Shown one piece after another: positions 1 through 9,108 of a stretch of DNA of 64,000 nt. A program made the translations under genes and the position numbers. The notes beneath the pieces were generated by a model that was given only the letters and a program-made list of their open reading frames with translations, was not told where the DNA came from and did not search any database. Origin of the DNA: Prescottella sp. R16 (GTDB lineage Bacteria; Actinomycetota; Actinomycetes; Mycobacteriales; Mycobacteriaceae); the NCBI RefSeq assembly GCF_030656875.1, contig NZ_CP130943.1:2666001-2730000 (forward strand), written 5' to 3'. Numbering within the stretch: the stretch's first letter is position 1; the number at the start of each line of letters is the position of its first letter.

Positions 1-2
1 CC

Positions 3-713
3 ATGCAGGAAGTGAAACGGCGCCGCGCCGCCGGCGACATCGCGGGCGCCGACGCGCTGGCCGCCGAACACGACCTCGAAATCGGTAGCCACCGGCAGGC
101 CCGGATCCGGGACGTCTTCACCCCGCAACTGCGCCGGCACACCATCTGCCTGTCCCTGGCCTGGTTCGCCAACTGGATCGGCATCCAGGTGTTCGCGGTC
201 CTGGGCACCACGGTGCTGGTCGAAGCCAAGCAGGTCTCCTTCGACAACGCTCTGGTGATCCTCGTCCTCGCCAACGCGGTCGGCTTCTGCGGCTACCTCT
301 TCCACGGGTGGCTCGGCGACCGGATCGGCCGCAAACTGACCGTCGTCCTCGGCTGGATCGCCGGCGGAACGATCAGCCTGATCATGCTGCTCGGCCCCGG
401 CACCAGCGCATTCATCATCCCGATGTACGCCCTGACCCTCTTCTTCCTGAGCGGCCCCTACTCGGCCCTGCTGTTCTACATGGGCGAATCGTTCCCGGCA
501 CACGTCCGCGGCACCGGGGTGAACGTGGCACACGTGATGGCGCCCATCGGCGGCATCGCCGGATCCGGTCTGCTCAGCATCCTGCTGTCCGCAGGAATCT
601 CGATGGGCACCGCCGCGATCCTCACCGGCTCGCTGTTCATGGTGCTGTCCGGCCTGTTCATGATCGGCACCCGGAACACCGATCACCCTGCCACCCAGGA
701 GGTTTCGGCATGA
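3..713 (+). CDS. MFS transporter, C-terminal half (cut by the window edge)
   Basis: Major facilitator superfamily permease, inner membrane. About six hydrophobic segments are visible after a soluble stretch, residues 1-45. The MFS signature GDRIGRK sits in a short cytoplasmic loop and a second signature, FPAHVRGTG, follows about 55 residues later; in 12-TM permeases this pair marks the second half of the protein, so the gene almost certainly enters from the left and the first Met here is internal. The family is closest in style to metabolite:H+ or aromatic-acid symporters; the substrate cannot be read. Its stop overlaps the next start by 4 bases (ATGA), so it is co-translated with the two dehydrogenases and probably imports or exports their substrate. 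Confidence 0.8.
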   Translation: MQEVKRRRAAGDIAGADALAAEHDLEIGSHRQARIRDVFTPQLRRHTICLSLAWFANWIGIQVFAVLGTTVLVEAKQVSFDNALVILVLANAVGFCGYLFHGWLGDRIGRKLTVVLGWIAGGTISLIMLLGPGTSAFIIPMYALTLFFLSGPYSALLFYMGESFPAHVRGTGVNVAHVMAPIGGIAGSGLLSILLSAGISMGTAAILTGSLFMVLSGLFMIGTRNTDHPATQEVSA

Positions 714-1489
714 TCCGCGACGACGGACTCGAAGGGAAGGTCGCCGTCGTCTCGGGCGGCGGAAGCGGCATCGGACAGGCATTGGCAGTCGCGTACGCGC
801 GCGCCGGGGCACATTCGGTGGTCGGCTACCTCCCGAACGACCCCCACGACGTCACCGACACGGTCCGGGCGGTCGAAGCCGCCGGCGGCACCTGTGTTCC
901 GGTGCCGGTGGACGTCCGCGACCTCGCGGACACCGATGCCCTCGCGCAGGCCGCACTCGACACCTTCGGCCGCCTCGACATCGCCGTCGCCGCAGCCGGC
1001 ATCCTCCGCCGGGCCGCACTCGACGAGATGACCGACGAGGCCTGGGACGACATGCTGGCCGTGGACCTCTCCGGTGTGATGCGCACCTTCCGCTCGTGTG
1101 CCGCCCGGATGACCGGCCCCGGCGCGATGGTCGCAGTCTCCTCCATCGCCGGCGGCGTCTACGGCTGGGAAGACCACAGTCACTACGCGGCCGCCAAGGC
1201 CGGACTGCTCGGCATGTGCCGCTCGCTCGCCGTCGAACTGGCGCCGCGCGGAATCCGGGTCAACACCGTCGTCCCGGGCCTCATCGAGAGCCCGCAATCC
1301 CTCGACGGCGTCAACTCCTTGGGGCCGGACGGCCTCGAGGCGGCCGGTCGGATCATCCCGTGGGGTCGTGTCGGCCACGTCGACGAGGCGGCCCGGGTCA
1401 TCCGTTTCCTCACCGGCGACGACTCGGTCTACGTCACCGGTCAGCAGTTGATCGTCGACGGCGGACTGACCGTCCGCTGGCCCAGCTGA
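710..1489 (+). CDS. Short-chain dehydrogenase/reductase (SDR)
   Basis: NAD(P)-dependent oxidoreductase of the classical SDR fold, 259 residues, the usual length. Visible: cofactor-binding GGGSGIG (residues 16-22), the AAAG variant of the NNAG motif (about 94-97), catalytic Ser at about 144-145 and YAAAK (Tyr159, Lys163), followed by the PG motif (VPGLIESP). The start is the ATG at 710, preceded by a perfect AGGAGG at 697-702 and overlapping the MFS stop; longer readings upstream lie inside the transporter gene. The substrate is unknown; together with the next SDR and the transporter it looks like a small catabolic or interconversion cassette. Confidence 0.9.
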   Translation: MIRDDGLEGKVAVVSGGGSGIGQALAVAYARAGAHSVVGYLPNDPHDVTDTVRAVEAAGGTCVPVPVDVRDLADTDALAQAALDTFGRLDIAVAAAGILRRAALDEMTDEAWDDMLAVDLSGVMRTFRSCAARMTGPGAMVAVSSIAGGVYGWEDHSHYAAAKAGLLGMCRSLAVELAPRGIRVNTVVPGLIESPQSLDGVNSLGPDGLEAAGRIIPWGRVGHVDEAARVIRFLTGDDSVYVTGQQLIVDGGLTVRWPS

Positions 1490-1515
1490 CCCTCACACAC
1501 GGAACGGAGCACGAC

Positions 1516-2265
1516 ATGAACCAACTCACCGGCAAGGTCGCGGTGATCACCGGTGCAGGCAGCGGTATCGGTGCCGCGATCGCACGACTGTTCGCACGCG
1601 AGGGTGCCGCGGTGGCACTGCTGGATCTCCACGAGGACACGTGCCGCGACGTCGCGGCCGAGTGTGCGGAGTCCGGCGCCGACACCTCCGTCCACGCCGT
1701 GGACGTCACCGACAGCGACGGCATGCAGGCTGCGATGGCCGCGGTGGTCACCGAGCACGGCGGCATCGACATCCTCGTCAACAGCGCCGGCATCCTCGAC
1801 GAGACCCCCTTCCTCGAGATGAGTCCGGACACGTTCGACCGGACCGTCGCGGTGGACCTGAAGGGTGTCTATCTCGGCTGCCGTTGGGCGGCACCGGCAA
1901 TGGTGGAACGCGGCGGCGGCCGGATCGTCAACATCGCCTCGCAGCTCGGCATCAAGGGCGGTGTCGGGCTCGCCCACTACACGGCGGCCAAGGCCGGCGT
2001 CATCGGGTTCACCAAGTCGCTGGCACTGGAGCTGGCGCCGCACGGAATCCTCGCCAACGTGATCGCTCCGGGCCCGATCGTCACCCCGCTGATCGAGGGA
2101 CTGTCTCTCGACTGGAAGACCGCGAAGCAGGAGGAACTGCCGATCGGCCGATTCGGGCGGGCCGACGAGGTGGCCCCGACGGCGCTGCTGCTGGTGTCCT
2201 CCCCCGGCGGGGACCTGTACACGGGTCAGACACTGGGCCCCAACAGCGGCGACGTGATGCCGTAA
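1516..2265 (+). CDS. Short-chain dehydrogenase/reductase (SDR), 3-oxoacyl-ACP reductase-like
   Basis: Second classical SDR of the same operon, 249 residues. TGAGSGIG at residues 12-19, an acidic residue after beta-2 (Asp37) that usually favours NAD(H), NSAG at 89-92, catalytic Ser142 and YTAAK (Tyr155, Lys159) are all present, so it should be active. The C terminus keeps the G-x-x-x-T/S-G-Q-T pattern of FabG-like enzymes. It starts 26 bases after the first SDR stop with a GGAACGGAG-like ribosome site. The two SDRs share only the family core and are probably successive steps rather than a recent duplication. Confidence 0.9.
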   Translation: MNQLTGKVAVITGAGSGIGAAIARLFAREGAAVALLDLHEDTCRDVAAECAESGADTSVHAVDVTDSDGMQAAMAAVVTEHGGIDILVNSAGILDETPFLEMSPDTFDRTVAVDLKGVYLGCRWAAPAMVERGGGRIVNIASQLGIKGGVGLAHYTAAKAGVIGFTKSLALELAPHGILANVIAPGPIVTPLIEGLSLDWKTAKQEELPIGRFGRADEVAPTALLLVSSPGGDLYTGQTLGPNSGDVMP

Positions 2266-2284
2266 CCGGAAAGGAACCACGATC

Positions 2285-2734
2285 GTGTGCGGAGCCTGCC
2301 CCGGCGGGGCCGCCGTCCCGAGACTGACGGCGTACGCGAATCTCACCGGTATCACCGCCGAGGTGACCACCGTCCTGCAACGGGCCGCCGGAAACCGGGT
2401 CCGGGTGACCCGGTTCGCCGATCGGTGGCTGCTGCGCAGCCGCACCGGCGCCCAGTCCGTCGCAGCCGACCTGGAGCAGGTCGCGGGCCACCTCGTCCGG
2501 CACGGGGCGGTGGACTGGGCCGGCCTCGGGACGTCGACGGCGATCGGGGTGGACGTGGATCCGGACGGGAGGACGCGTTCCTGCCCGTACGACGCCGAAC
2601 TGCGCCGGATCGAGTCGGTCCCCGCCCGGCACGTTCGACCGACGCTGACCGCATCCCAGTTCGCGGTCGCACTGCTGGTGCGGGCCGGCAACTCGGCCGT
2701 CGCCCGGAAGGAGACGCCCGCCGCGCTCAGCTGA
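2285..2734 (+). CDS. Hypothetical protein, 149 residues
   Basis: Not recognised. It starts with GTG at 2285 after AAGGA at 2271-2275, only 19 bases behind the second SDR, so it is probably the last gene of that operon. The N terminus carries two cysteines (C-x-x-C-P), then a basic, soluble domain with no membrane segment or signal peptide. Codon use matches the neighbours (G/C third positions), supporting a real gene. The 3' end overlaps the convergent rarD-like gene by 8 bases. The CxxC could bind a metal or be redox-active, but no family can be named. Confidence 0.65.
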   Translation: MCGACPGGAAVPRLTAYANLTGITAEVTTVLQRAAGNRVRVTRFADRWLLRSRTGAQSVAADLEQVAGHLVRHGAVDWAGLGTSTAIGVDVDPDGRTRSCPYDAELRRIESVPARHVRPTLTASQFAVALLVRAGNSAVARKETPAALS

Positions 2735-3662
2735 GTGCGGGCTCGCGCTGTTCGAGCTGCACGCCGTGCGCCGCCCGACTCCGCCGGGCCCGCACCAGCG
2801 CGTCGGTCGTGAACACCACGAGCGCGACCCAGATGAGTGCGAAGCCGACCCACCGCGACGGCGGCATCACCTCGTGCATCACGGCGACACCCCATACCAT
2901 CTGCAGCGCGGGCGTCAGGTACTGCAGGATGCCGAGCATCGTCAACGGGATACGTTGCGCCGCAGCCCCGAACAACAGCAGGGGCACCGCGGTGACCGGA
3001 CCTGCCGCCACGAGCAGCAGACTGTGCCCGGCCCCCTCCCCGAAGAACGTGCCGGTGCCGGTGGCTGCGAGCACGATCAGGTAGCCGACCGCGAGTGGTG
3101 CCGCAACGATCCCCTCGGCCGTCAGGCTCGTCCGCGGATCGAGCGGGATCACCTTCTTCACCACCGCGTACGTCGAGAACGACAAGGCGAGCGTCAACGC
3201 CAGCACCGGCGGCTGCCCGTAGTCGACGGTGATGATCACCACCGCGATCGCCGCGACGACGAGCGCCGCGATCTGGGCGGGCCGCAACCGCTCCCGGAAG
3301 AAGATCACCCCGAACAGGACGCTCACGAGCGGATTGACGAAGTAGCCGAGCGCCGCCTCCACGACATGCCCCGAGACGACCGCGTAGACGTACACACCCC
3401 AGTTGATGCCCACCGCCACCGTCGCGGCGGACACCAACAGCCACATGCGCCCGCCCAGTCCCCGTAGCGTGCCGAGCCGGCCGAAGACCGCGAGAACGAT
3501 CAGCATCGCCACCAGCGTCCACACCATCCGGTGCGCGAGAATCTCGAGGGCACCGGCCGGGGCGAGCAGCCCGAAGAAGATCGGGAACGCCCCCCACAGC
3601 AGATACGCTCCGAATCCGGAGAGCAGGCCGGTGGATTCCTCGGAGCGGTGCCGCTGTATCAC
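2727..3662 (-). CDS. rarD: EamA/DMT-family permease, RarD type
   Basis: Ten-helix drug/metabolite-superfamily permease, 311 residues, matching RarD length. The N terminus has the family-typical G-x-x-A-Y-L-L-W-G-A-F-P-I-F-F pattern, followed by hydrophobic helices arranged as two EamA repeats (about 10-145 and 150-295). RarD proteins are linked in name to chloramphenicol sensitivity, but the true substrate is generally unknown. GTG start at 3662; there is no Shine-Dalgarno, but TATCGT ends 8 bases upstream, which suggests a leaderless or near-leaderless transcript. Divergent from the hydrolase gene at 3747. Confidence 0.88.
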   Translation of the reverse strand: MIQRHRSEESTGLLSGFGAYLLWGAFPIFFGLLAPAGALEILAHRMVWTLVAMLIVLAVFGRLGTLRGLGGRMWLLVSAATVAVGINWGVYVYAVVSGHVVEAALGYFVNPLVSVLFGVIFFRERLRPAQIAALVVAAIAVVIITVDYGQPPVLALTLALSFSTYAVVKKVIPLDPRTSLTAEGIVAAPLAVGYLIVLAATGTGTFFGEGAGHSLLLVAAGPVTAVPLLLFGAAAQRIPLTMLGILQYLTPALQMVWGVAVMHEVMPPSRWVGFALIWVALVVFTTDALVRARRSRAAHGVQLEQREPALS

Positions 3663-3670
3663 GTCCGGCC

Positions 3671-3676
3671 ACGATA
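3671..3676 (-). promoter_or_regulatory. Candidate -10 hexamer (TATCGT) for the RarD gene
   Basis: TAnnnT hexamer on the minus strand ending 8 bases before the GTG at 3662. It is the loosest member of the set of leaderless-type promoters in this window. Confidence 0.4.
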
Positions 3677-3689
3677 GCCCCCCGGCTAC

Positions 3690-3703
3690 TGTGACAGGTC
3701 ACA
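3690..3703. promoter_or_regulatory. Perfect palindrome TGTGACAGGTCACA in a divergent promoter region
   Basis: Six-base arms TGTGAC/GTCACA around a 2-base centre, between the divergent RarD and hydrolase genes. It has the form of a dimeric repressor or activator site. It resembles CRP/GlxR half-sites (TGTGA/TCACA) but the half-sites are 4 rather than 6 bases apart, so a different regulator is more likely. Confidence 0.4.
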
Positions 3704-3746
3704 CGCCGGACACCGGCGTCGACCGTATCCGTTGCGAAGGAGTCCC

Positions 3747-4772
3747 GTGACCAGTCCCCGACGCCGACGCCCCGGCCTGCGAGCCGTCGGTGCCGGCGTG
3801 GCGCTGACCGCGGCCGCCGTCGCCGCGTTCGCCACCAGCCCGTGGCCGGGTGCGCTGCTCGTGCGCTTCGTGTTCGACCGCGACGCCCGCAGGACCACCG
3901 CCGCACTCACCGCCCGCGACCCCGGCGGCATCGCGTCGATCACTTGTCTGCAGTACCGCGACGGCGACACCGACGCCTTCCTCGACGTCCACTTCCCCGA
4001 GTCCCTGACCGGCACGACCGAGGTGCTGCCGGCGGTGATCTGGACGCACGGCGGCGCGTGGATCTCCGGCCACCGCGCCGATCACGCCCCGTACTTCCGA
4101 CTGCTCGCGGCCGCCGGATTCACCGTGATCTCGCTCGACTACTCCCGCGGCCCGGGCCGCCGGTACCCGACTGCCGTCCACCAACTACGGGACGCCCACG
4201 CCTACATCCTGGCGAACGCCGAACGCCTGCATGTGGATTCGGATCGCATCGTCCTCGCCGGCGACTCCGCCGGCGCCCAGCTGTCGAGTCAGCTCGCCGT
4301 GATCGCCACGAACCCCGACTACGCCCACGACGTGGGGATCGCGTCGGCCCTGCGTCCCGACCAGCTGCGCGGGGTGGTCCTGAACTGCGGTATCTACGAG
4401 ATCACCGACATGGTCGGCGGGCCGGGTGTGATCGGCTGGGGCACCGAGCAGTCCATCTGGGCGTACACCGGCAGCCGAGACGTCACCCGGTCGGCGGCGG
4501 TCGCGCAGATGTCGACGCTGCGGCACGTCACCGCGGATTTTCCACCCACCTACGTCTCCGGCGGCAACGCCGACGGGCTCACCGCGAAGCAATCGAAGGC
4601 CCTGGCCGCACGGCTCACCGATCTCGGAGTGGACGTGACCACACTGTTCTATCCCGACGACCACACCCCGGCACTCGCACACGAATACCAGTTCGACCTC
4701 GATACTGCCGACGGCCGCACCGCACTCGACCGGACGATCGAGTTCCTGCGCAAACACACCACCGACAGGTAG
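3747..4772 (+). CDS. Alpha/beta hydrolase, esterase/lipase (BD-FAE/HSL-like)
   Basis: Serine carboxylesterase of the alpha/beta-hydrolase fold, 341 residues. Oxyanion-hole motif HGGAW (residues 101-105), nucleophile elbow GDSAG (172-176, Ser174) and a C-terminal His in a DDHTP context are visible, so the triad is complete. A basic N terminus followed by a hydrophobic segment (about 12-30) looks like an uncleaved signal anchor, so the enzyme probably faces the cell envelope. Start taken as GTG 3747 because GAAGGAG at 3736-3742 precedes it; an upstream TTG would put that ribosome site inside the gene. The natural ester is unknown. Confidence 0.85.
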   Translation: MTSPRRRRPGLRAVGAGVALTAAAVAAFATSPWPGALLVRFVFDRDARRTTAALTARDPGGIASITCLQYRDGDTDAFLDVHFPESLTGTTEVLPAVIWTHGGAWISGHRADHAPYFRLLAAAGFTVISLDYSRGPGRRYPTAVHQLRDAHAYILANAERLHVDSDRIVLAGDSAGAQLSSQLAVIATNPDYAHDVGIASALRPDQLRGVVLNCGIYEITDMVGGPGVIGWGTEQSIWAYTGSRDVTRSAAVAQMSTLRHVTADFPPTYVSGGNADGLTAKQSKALAARLTDLGVDVTTLFYPDDHTPALAHEYQFDLDTADGRTALDRTIEFLRKHTTDR

Positions 4773-4779
4773 GTTCCCT

Positions 4780-4948
4780 ACCGTTCCGGCCGGTGGAGCT
4801 CGGACGTTCGCAGGATGCGCGCCCCCAGGGCGAAGGATCGGCGGTACCTGCCGCGTCGGGCACGGCTCCGGCAGGTGGCCCGCACGGTGACGCCGACGCC
4901 GAGCCCTCCTGCGGCGAGGAGAACCGATTGCGGCACATGAGCGTTCAT
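4780..4948 (-). CDS. Possible small ORF, 56 residues; otherwise the 4773-5157 gap is empty
   Basis: The 385 bases between the hydrolase and the next minus-strand gene hold no recognisable gene. The best candidate is a 56-codon frame with ATG at 4948 and an AGGA ribosome site about 9 bases upstream, mostly G/C in third positions. The product would have a short hydrophobic N terminus and a strongly basic C terminus. No family recognised; it may be a decayed remnant or chance. It runs convergent to the hydrolase and ends 8 bases from it. Confidence 0.25.
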
Positions 4949-5157
4949 GGCGATGTCCTGTCGGTGGGCGTCGACGGTACCGGTCAGGCGACAGCGGGTA
5001 CAGGGCGCACCCGCGCACCGCCTCCGATCTGTCGGCCGCGCCGGCGGGAGCGGGTACCACGTTCACGGCCACACCGACGGCACCCACAGCTGCGGTGACG
5101 ACACCCGGCCGAGAGGACGACAGGCGGCTCGAAGAACCACACGACATCCGACCGGGC

Positions 5158-5823
5158 TCAGCTGCCCGGCACCGGCCCGTCGTCGGGTCCCGGCACCGCG
5201 ACCACGGTCTGCGACGGCAGCAGCGGCGTCACCGCGAACGCTCCGGCGACCGCGTCCGCGGGCAGTGCCTCGACGGCCCGTACCCCGGCGCCGTCGGCCA
5301 CCGGCCGGAGCCGATCGGGTGTCGCGCGCACCACGGCACCGACCACGCACGCGCACCCCTCGGACAGCCGCGCCGCCGAATACGTCGCCACGGCGGACTG
5401 CCGGTCGTCGCCGGCCACCGCCGCGGACAGCCGCGCCGACGCGACCGCCGGGGCGCGGCGCACCGCCTCCGGATCCGCGCCTACCGGGACCGCCACGATC
5501 GGCGTCTGTACCCGGTCCAGCGGCACCCGCAGCAGCACCTGCGACACCCGGATGTCCCCGACCGCATCCAGGAGCGCCCCGACCGTCACCGGAGTGTCGA
5601 ACGAGACCAGCGCCCAACGCGGGAACGCGTCGTCGCCGGTGAGACTCGTCCGAGCCCGATCCACGTACTCCGGCACCGCCTCACCGGTGTCCGGGCCGAG
5701 CCGGTCCGTCGAGATCCGCGCCGCCGGAACAGGATTCGCGACACCCAACCACACCACCACGGAGAACAGGACACCCACGACGCCCGCGGTGACGGCGACC
5801 GATCTCGCGGCGTCCGACCTCAC
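5158..5823 (-). CDS. Membrane-anchored hypothetical protein, 221 residues
   Basis: One N-terminal transmembrane segment (about residues 8-26) followed by an extracytoplasmic domain of about 190 residues rich in Ala, Val, Arg and Asp, with a CAC triplet near its middle. No known domain recognised. The start is GTG 5823, overlapping the stop of the pseudouridine synthase gene (GTGA), which implies translational coupling in an lspA-rluD-this gene operon. A longer reading frame upstream lies entirely within the neighbouring gene and is not used. Function unknown. Confidence 0.65.
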   Translation of the reverse strand: MRSDAARSVAVTAGVVGVLFSVVVWLGVANPVPAARISTDRLGPDTGEAVPEYVDRARTSLTGDDAFPRWALVSFDTPVTVGALLDAVGDIRVSQVLLRVPLDRVQTPIVAVPVGADPEAVRRAPAVASARLSAAVAGDDRQSAVATYSAARLSEGCACVVGAVVRATPDRLRPVADGAGVRAVEALPADAVAGAFAVTPLLPSQTVVAVPGPDDGPVPGS

Positions 5824-6746
5824 GACGCCCGCAGGACCCCGAGAGCGTGCTGCAGATCCGCCGGATACTCGCTGGTGATCTCCACCCAGCGCCCGTCCGC
5901 GGGATGCGCGAACCCCAGCGACCGCGCATGCAGCCACTGCCGTTCCAGACCGAGGCGTTCCGCGAGCCGCGGATCCGCACCGTACGTGAGATCACCACAG
6001 CACGGATGCCGCAACGCCGAGAAGTGCACCCGGATCTGATGGGTGCGACCCGTCTCGAGATGGATGTCGAGCAGGCTCGCCGCCTGGAACGCCTCCACCG
6101 TGTCGTAGTGCGTGACGCTGGGCTTGCCGTCGCGGGTGACCGTGAACTTCCAGTCGTTGCTGCGGTGCCGGCCGATGGGCGCGTCGATCGTGCCGCTGCT
6201 CGGATCCGGATGCCCCTGCACCAGCGCGTGGTACCGCTTGTCGACCGTGCGCTGCTTGAACGCCCGCTTGAGCACCGTGTACGCGCGCTCCGACGTCGCC
6301 ACCACCATCACCCCGGACGTGCCGACGTCGAGGCGGTGCACGATGCCCTGCCGCTCGTGCGCACCGGACGTCGAGATCCGGAAGCCGGCCGCGGCGAGAC
6401 CACCGATGACCGTCGGGCCGGTCCAGCCGACACTCGCGTGCGCCGCGACCCCGACCGGCTTGTCGACCGCGACGACATCGTCGTCGGCGTACAGGATCTC
6501 CATGCCCTCGACCGGCTCCGGCGTGATCGTCAGCGGACGCGGCGGCTCCGGCAGTTCCACCTCGAGCCACGTGCCGCCGGCCAACCGATCGGACTTGCCC
6601 ACCGCGGCACCGTCGACCACGACGGCGCCTTCCTCGGTGAGTGTCGCCACCGCCGTCCGTGAGAGCCCGAGCAGACGTGCCAGACCGGCGTCGACGCGCA
6701 TACCGTCGAGCCCGTCGGGAACCGGCATCGAACGCATTTCCCTCAT
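5820..6746 (-). CDS. RluA/RluD-family 23S rRNA pseudouridine synthase
   Basis: Isomerises uridine to pseudouridine in rRNA. 308 residues: an N-terminal S4 RNA-binding domain (about 15-75) and the catalytic core with HRLDVGTSG at residues 137-145, Asp140 being the expected catalytic aspartate. The later family motif with [10 protein letters not shown] is intact. ATG 6746 overlaps the lspA stop (ATGA); the pairing lspA-rluD is widespread and corresponds to Rv1539-Rv1540. Whether it modifies the RluD sites (1911/1915/1917) or another helix cannot be decided from the sequence. Confidence 0.92.
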   Translation of the reverse strand: MREMRSMPVPDGLDGMRVDAGLARLLGLSRTAVATLTEEGAVVVDGAAVGKSDRLAGGTWLEVELPEPPRPLTITPEPVEGMEILYADDDVVAVDKPVGVAAHASVGWTGPTVIGGLAAAGFRISTSGAHERQGIVHRLDVGTSGVMVVATSERAYTVLKRAFKQRTVDKRYHALVQGHPDPSSGTIDAPIGRHRSNDWKFTVTRDGKPSVTHYDTVEAFQAASLLDIHLETGRTHQIRVHFSALRHPCCGDLTYGADPRLAERLGLERQWLHARSLGFAHPADGRWVEITSEYPADLQHALGVLRAS

Positions 6747-7372
6747 GCCGCATCCCCCTTCCGAGAAGTCGTTCCGCCGCTCGGTTCGATACCGAACAGC
6801 GTGAGTGCCACCAACAGGATCGCGCCGCACACGATCGACGAGTCGGCGACGTTGAACACCGGCCACCAGCCCACGGAGACGAAGTCCACGACGTGGCCCT
6901 GCAGCGGTCCGGGCGAACGGAAGATCCGGTCCACCAGATTACCGAGCGCGCCACCGAGCACGAGGCCCAGGCCCAACGCCCACCAGCGTGAACTCAGGGT
7001 GCGGCCGATCCGCACCACCCCGATCACCACACCGACCGCGACGAGCGTCAGCAGCCACGTCATGCCCGTCGCCATCGAGAACGCGGCACCGGGGTTGCGG
7101 ATCAGCGTCAACGTGACCGTGTCGCCGATCAGCTCCACCGGGTTGCGTGGATCGATGAACGCCACGGCAGCGATCTTCGTCACCAGATCGAGCGCGAACA
7201 CCACCACCGCGATACCGAACAGCAGCAGCGTCATCCGGCGGGGCGTGACCGACACGGCCGACCCGGCCGGACGGACGGGATCGTCGGGTTCGGGGGCTGT
7301 GGGTTCGGGTACTGCGGGTTCGGGTACGGCGGGGTCGGGATCCGGGGTACGGTCCTCGCGGTCGTCACTCAC
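6743..7372 (-). CDS. lspA: Lipoprotein signal peptidase II
   Basis: Inner-membrane aspartyl protease that removes the signal peptide from diacylated prolipoproteins. 209 residues; about 45 N-terminal residues are a Pro/Glu/Asp-rich cytoplasmic tail not found in short LspA proteins, then four transmembrane helices. Family motifs: NPGAAFSMA (93-101), [10 protein letters not shown] (141-150, with catalytic Asp148) and FNVADSSI (173-180, with catalytic Asp177). GTG 7372 chosen as the first usable start in frame. Likely substrates are nearby: the lipoproteins at 7438 and 8953 and LppM. Confidence 0.92.
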   Translation of the reverse strand: MSDDREDRTPDPDPAVPEPAVPEPTAPEPDDPVRPAGSAVSVTPRRMTLLLFGIAVVVFALDLVTKIAAVAFIDPRNPVELIGDTVTLTLIRNPGAAFSMATGMTWLLTLVAVGVVIGVVRIGRTLSSRWWALGLGLVLGGALGNLVDRIFRSPGPLQGHVVDFVSVGWWPVFNVADSSIVCGAILLVALTLFGIEPSGGTTSRKGDAA

Positions 7373-7425
7373 CCCGACATCATCCCCTACCCGGGCGACA
7401 GACCGGACATGCCGTCCACGCCGAC

Positions 7426-7431
7426 TAACCT
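7426..7431 (+). promoter_or_regulatory. -10 hexamer TAACCT of a leaderless transcript
   Basis: TAnnnT hexamer followed by exactly 6 bases and the GTG at 7438; there is no Shine-Dalgarno, so the mRNA probably begins at the start codon. Confidence 0.55.
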
Positions 7432-7437
7432 GGTGGC

Positions 7438-8391
7438 GTGCCACTGCAGTCGAAACTTCGCTCCTCCGGACCCGCGCTCGTCGCGGCGACACTCTCCCTC
7501 TCCGTGCTCGTCGCCGGCTGCAGCAGCGGCGGTGATGCCGCCCCCGTCGGCCTCGACGCCGTCGGTGCAGCGTCCGACGAGGTGACGGTGCCGGTGACCG
7601 CCGCGACCACCGAGATCCTCGACCCCGGTGCCGAGCCGCGCGCCGTCGTCCAGTTGCGTCCCACACAGGGCACCCGGCAGCAGTCGCAGCTGGTGACCAC
7701 CGCGACCGTGACGCAGCAGATCGACGAACAGGCGCCGCAGGACTTCTCCAATCCCGAAATGACCATGCCGCTCACCGCGCTGGTGACCCAGGCCGCGACC
7801 GACACCACCCCCGCGACCACGATCGATCTCACGCTCGGCACGCTCACCACAGCGGACCCCGACACGACTGCCCTCCTCGAACCCGCCACCGGCTCGCACG
7901 CCGGGTTCACCGTCGACGTCTCCGGCGCGATCACCGCACTGCGGCTGCGACCCGACCCCGACGCCGAGAACAAGGCCCGCGCCCTGATCGAGCAGGCGTT
8001 CTTCCAGGCCGTCTACCGGGCCGTCGCCTTCCCCGCCCAGCCGATCGGGGTGGGCGCCGTGTGGCGGATCCATCAGCAGGTGATGAGCGCGGTCGCCCTG
8101 GACCAGACGACGACGGCGACACTCGTCGCCCGTGACGGGGACCGGCTCACCGTCGACGTCCAGGTGGAACAGACGCCACAGTCACCGGTGTTCGAGCTGC
8201 CCAACGGCGCCGGCACCCTCAACGTCGACGCGTACTCGCTGCACGGATCCGGCACCGTCGTCCTCGACCTGACCGCTCCCCTGCCCGTCGACGGGACGGT
8301 CACCGTCGAGGGCAGCCAGTCCTACAGCGACCCCGCCGACGCCATGCACCTGCGCCAGACCACCCGCGAACAGGTGCGCTGGACCAGCTGA
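7438..8391 (+). CDS. Secreted lipoprotein of unknown function, 317 residues
   Basis: Exported and lipid-anchored: basic N terminus, hydrophobic core and lipobox LVAGC with Cys28. The mature part is soluble, Thr/Asp/Val-rich and beta-strand-like, with no catalytic motif recognised. It is divergent from lspA, 65 bases apart, so the signal peptidase and a likely substrate share a promoter region. GTG start placed directly behind a TAnnnT promoter. It ends 17 bases before a strong bidirectional hairpin. Related proteins are known in Mycobacteriales only as conserved hypotheticals, as far as can be recalled. Confidence 0.8.
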   Translation: MPLQSKLRSSGPALVAATLSLSVLVAGCSSGGDAAPVGLDAVGAASDEVTVPVTAATTEILDPGAEPRAVVQLRPTQGTRQQSQLVTTATVTQQIDEQAPQDFSNPEMTMPLTALVTQAATDTTPATTIDLTLGTLTTADPDTTALLEPATGSHAGFTVDVSGAITALRLRPDPDAENKARALIEQAFFQAVYRAVAFPAQPIGVGAVWRIHQQVMSAVALDQTTTATLVARDGDRLTVDVQVEQTPQSPVFELPNGAGTLNVDAYSLHGSGTVVLDLTAPLPVDGTVTVEGSQSYSDPADAMHLRQTTREQVRWTS

Positions 8392-8408
8392 GCACATCCG
8401 AGAACGAC

Positions 8409-8446
8409 GATGCCGGTGCCGCCCCGGACGGGGCGGCACCGGCATC
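8409..8446. terminator. Bidirectional terminator hairpin, 17-bp perfect stem
   Basis: Arms at 8409-8425 and 8430-8446 pair perfectly around a 4-base GGAC loop. It lies between two convergent lipoprotein genes. There is no U-tract, as is common for GC-rich actinobacteria. Confidence 0.85.
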
Positions 8447-8464
8447 GGTGGTCTGCGGGGCTGC

Positions 8465-8953
8465 CTACGCGGGGCAGGCCGGCGACGTCAGCTGCGCCAT
8501 CGCGACCAGCTGGCAGGCGTACGCCTGCGACATCTTCCAGACACCGTTCTCCGACACGAAGTCGACGGTCGCATCGTTCGGCTGGCCGTTGACCGTGAGC
8601 ACCACACCGGCGGTGACGGTGTCGGCACCGGTCGGCGTCACATCCTTGACCTCGATGGTGGCGCCGGCATCCTTCGCGGCCTGCGCAACCTGGTTGACGA
8701 GCTCCGGATCCTTCTCCGCGCCCTGCACCAGCTGAATCTTCTGCTCGACCGGGACGGCCGGGTCGAGAGCCTGCGTGATCGCGTCGTTGAGCTCCGCAGC
8801 GGTCGGCGGCGCGACGTCGGGGGCGGTGACGGTGGTGGAGGCCTGGGTGGCGGTGGTGCGGGTCTCGCCGTCGTCACCGTCGCTCGAGCAGGCGGTCATC
8901 GTCAGGGCTGCCGCGATCGCCACGGCGGCGACGGTCATCTTCCGGAGCTTCAA
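8465..8953 (-). CDS. MTB12-like low-molecular-weight antigen lipoprotein
   Basis: 162 residues. Signal peptide with lipobox LTMTAC (Cys22), a Thr/Asp-rich linker, then a compact domain (about 55-160) resembling the mycobacterial Mtb12/CFP-2 family in its P-T-A-x-E-L opening, central V-x-V-x-G-x-x strand and V-D-F-V-x-E-x-G-x-W-K ending. Surface-exposed; molecular role unknown. Start is TTG 8953, supported by AAAAGGA at 8961-8967 seven bases upstream. The 155 bases to dinB hold its promoter and nothing else evident. Confidence 0.82.
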   Translation of the reverse strand: MKLRKMTVAAVAIAAALTMTACSSDGDDGETRTTATQASTTVTAPDVAPPTAAELNDAITQALDPAVPVEQKIQLVQGAEKDPELVNQVAQAAKDAGATIEVKDVTPTGADTVTAGVVLTVNGQPNDATVDFVSENGVWKMSQAYACQLVAMAQLTSPACPA

Positions 8954-9108
8954 GTGCTTGTCCTTTTCTTTCTCGGTCGTCGTACTCGATCGATATCGGC
9001 GGAGCCGCGGCCGGGATCGGTCGTCTCCCCCAGCCGTGACCCGCGCTCACAGCAAGAGTACCGGCGATCACCGAGAGCACTGCGGGCGCCGACGATGTCG
9101 TGTCGTGG

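Noticed and set aside
3..713. Truncated MFS pseudogene
   Set aside because: The frame is open to the left edge and the missing half would lie outside the window; there is no internal stop or frameshift.
3690..3703. GlxR/CRP binding site
   Set aside because: The half-sites match TGTGA and TCACA but are 4 instead of 6 bases apart, so they fall on a different helical phase.
9000..9108. LexA box controlling dinB
   Set aside because: No TCGAAC-N4-GTTCGA-like dyad was seen upstream of the dinB start near 10470-10560 or around its 3' end; an SOS link for dinB is not supported.
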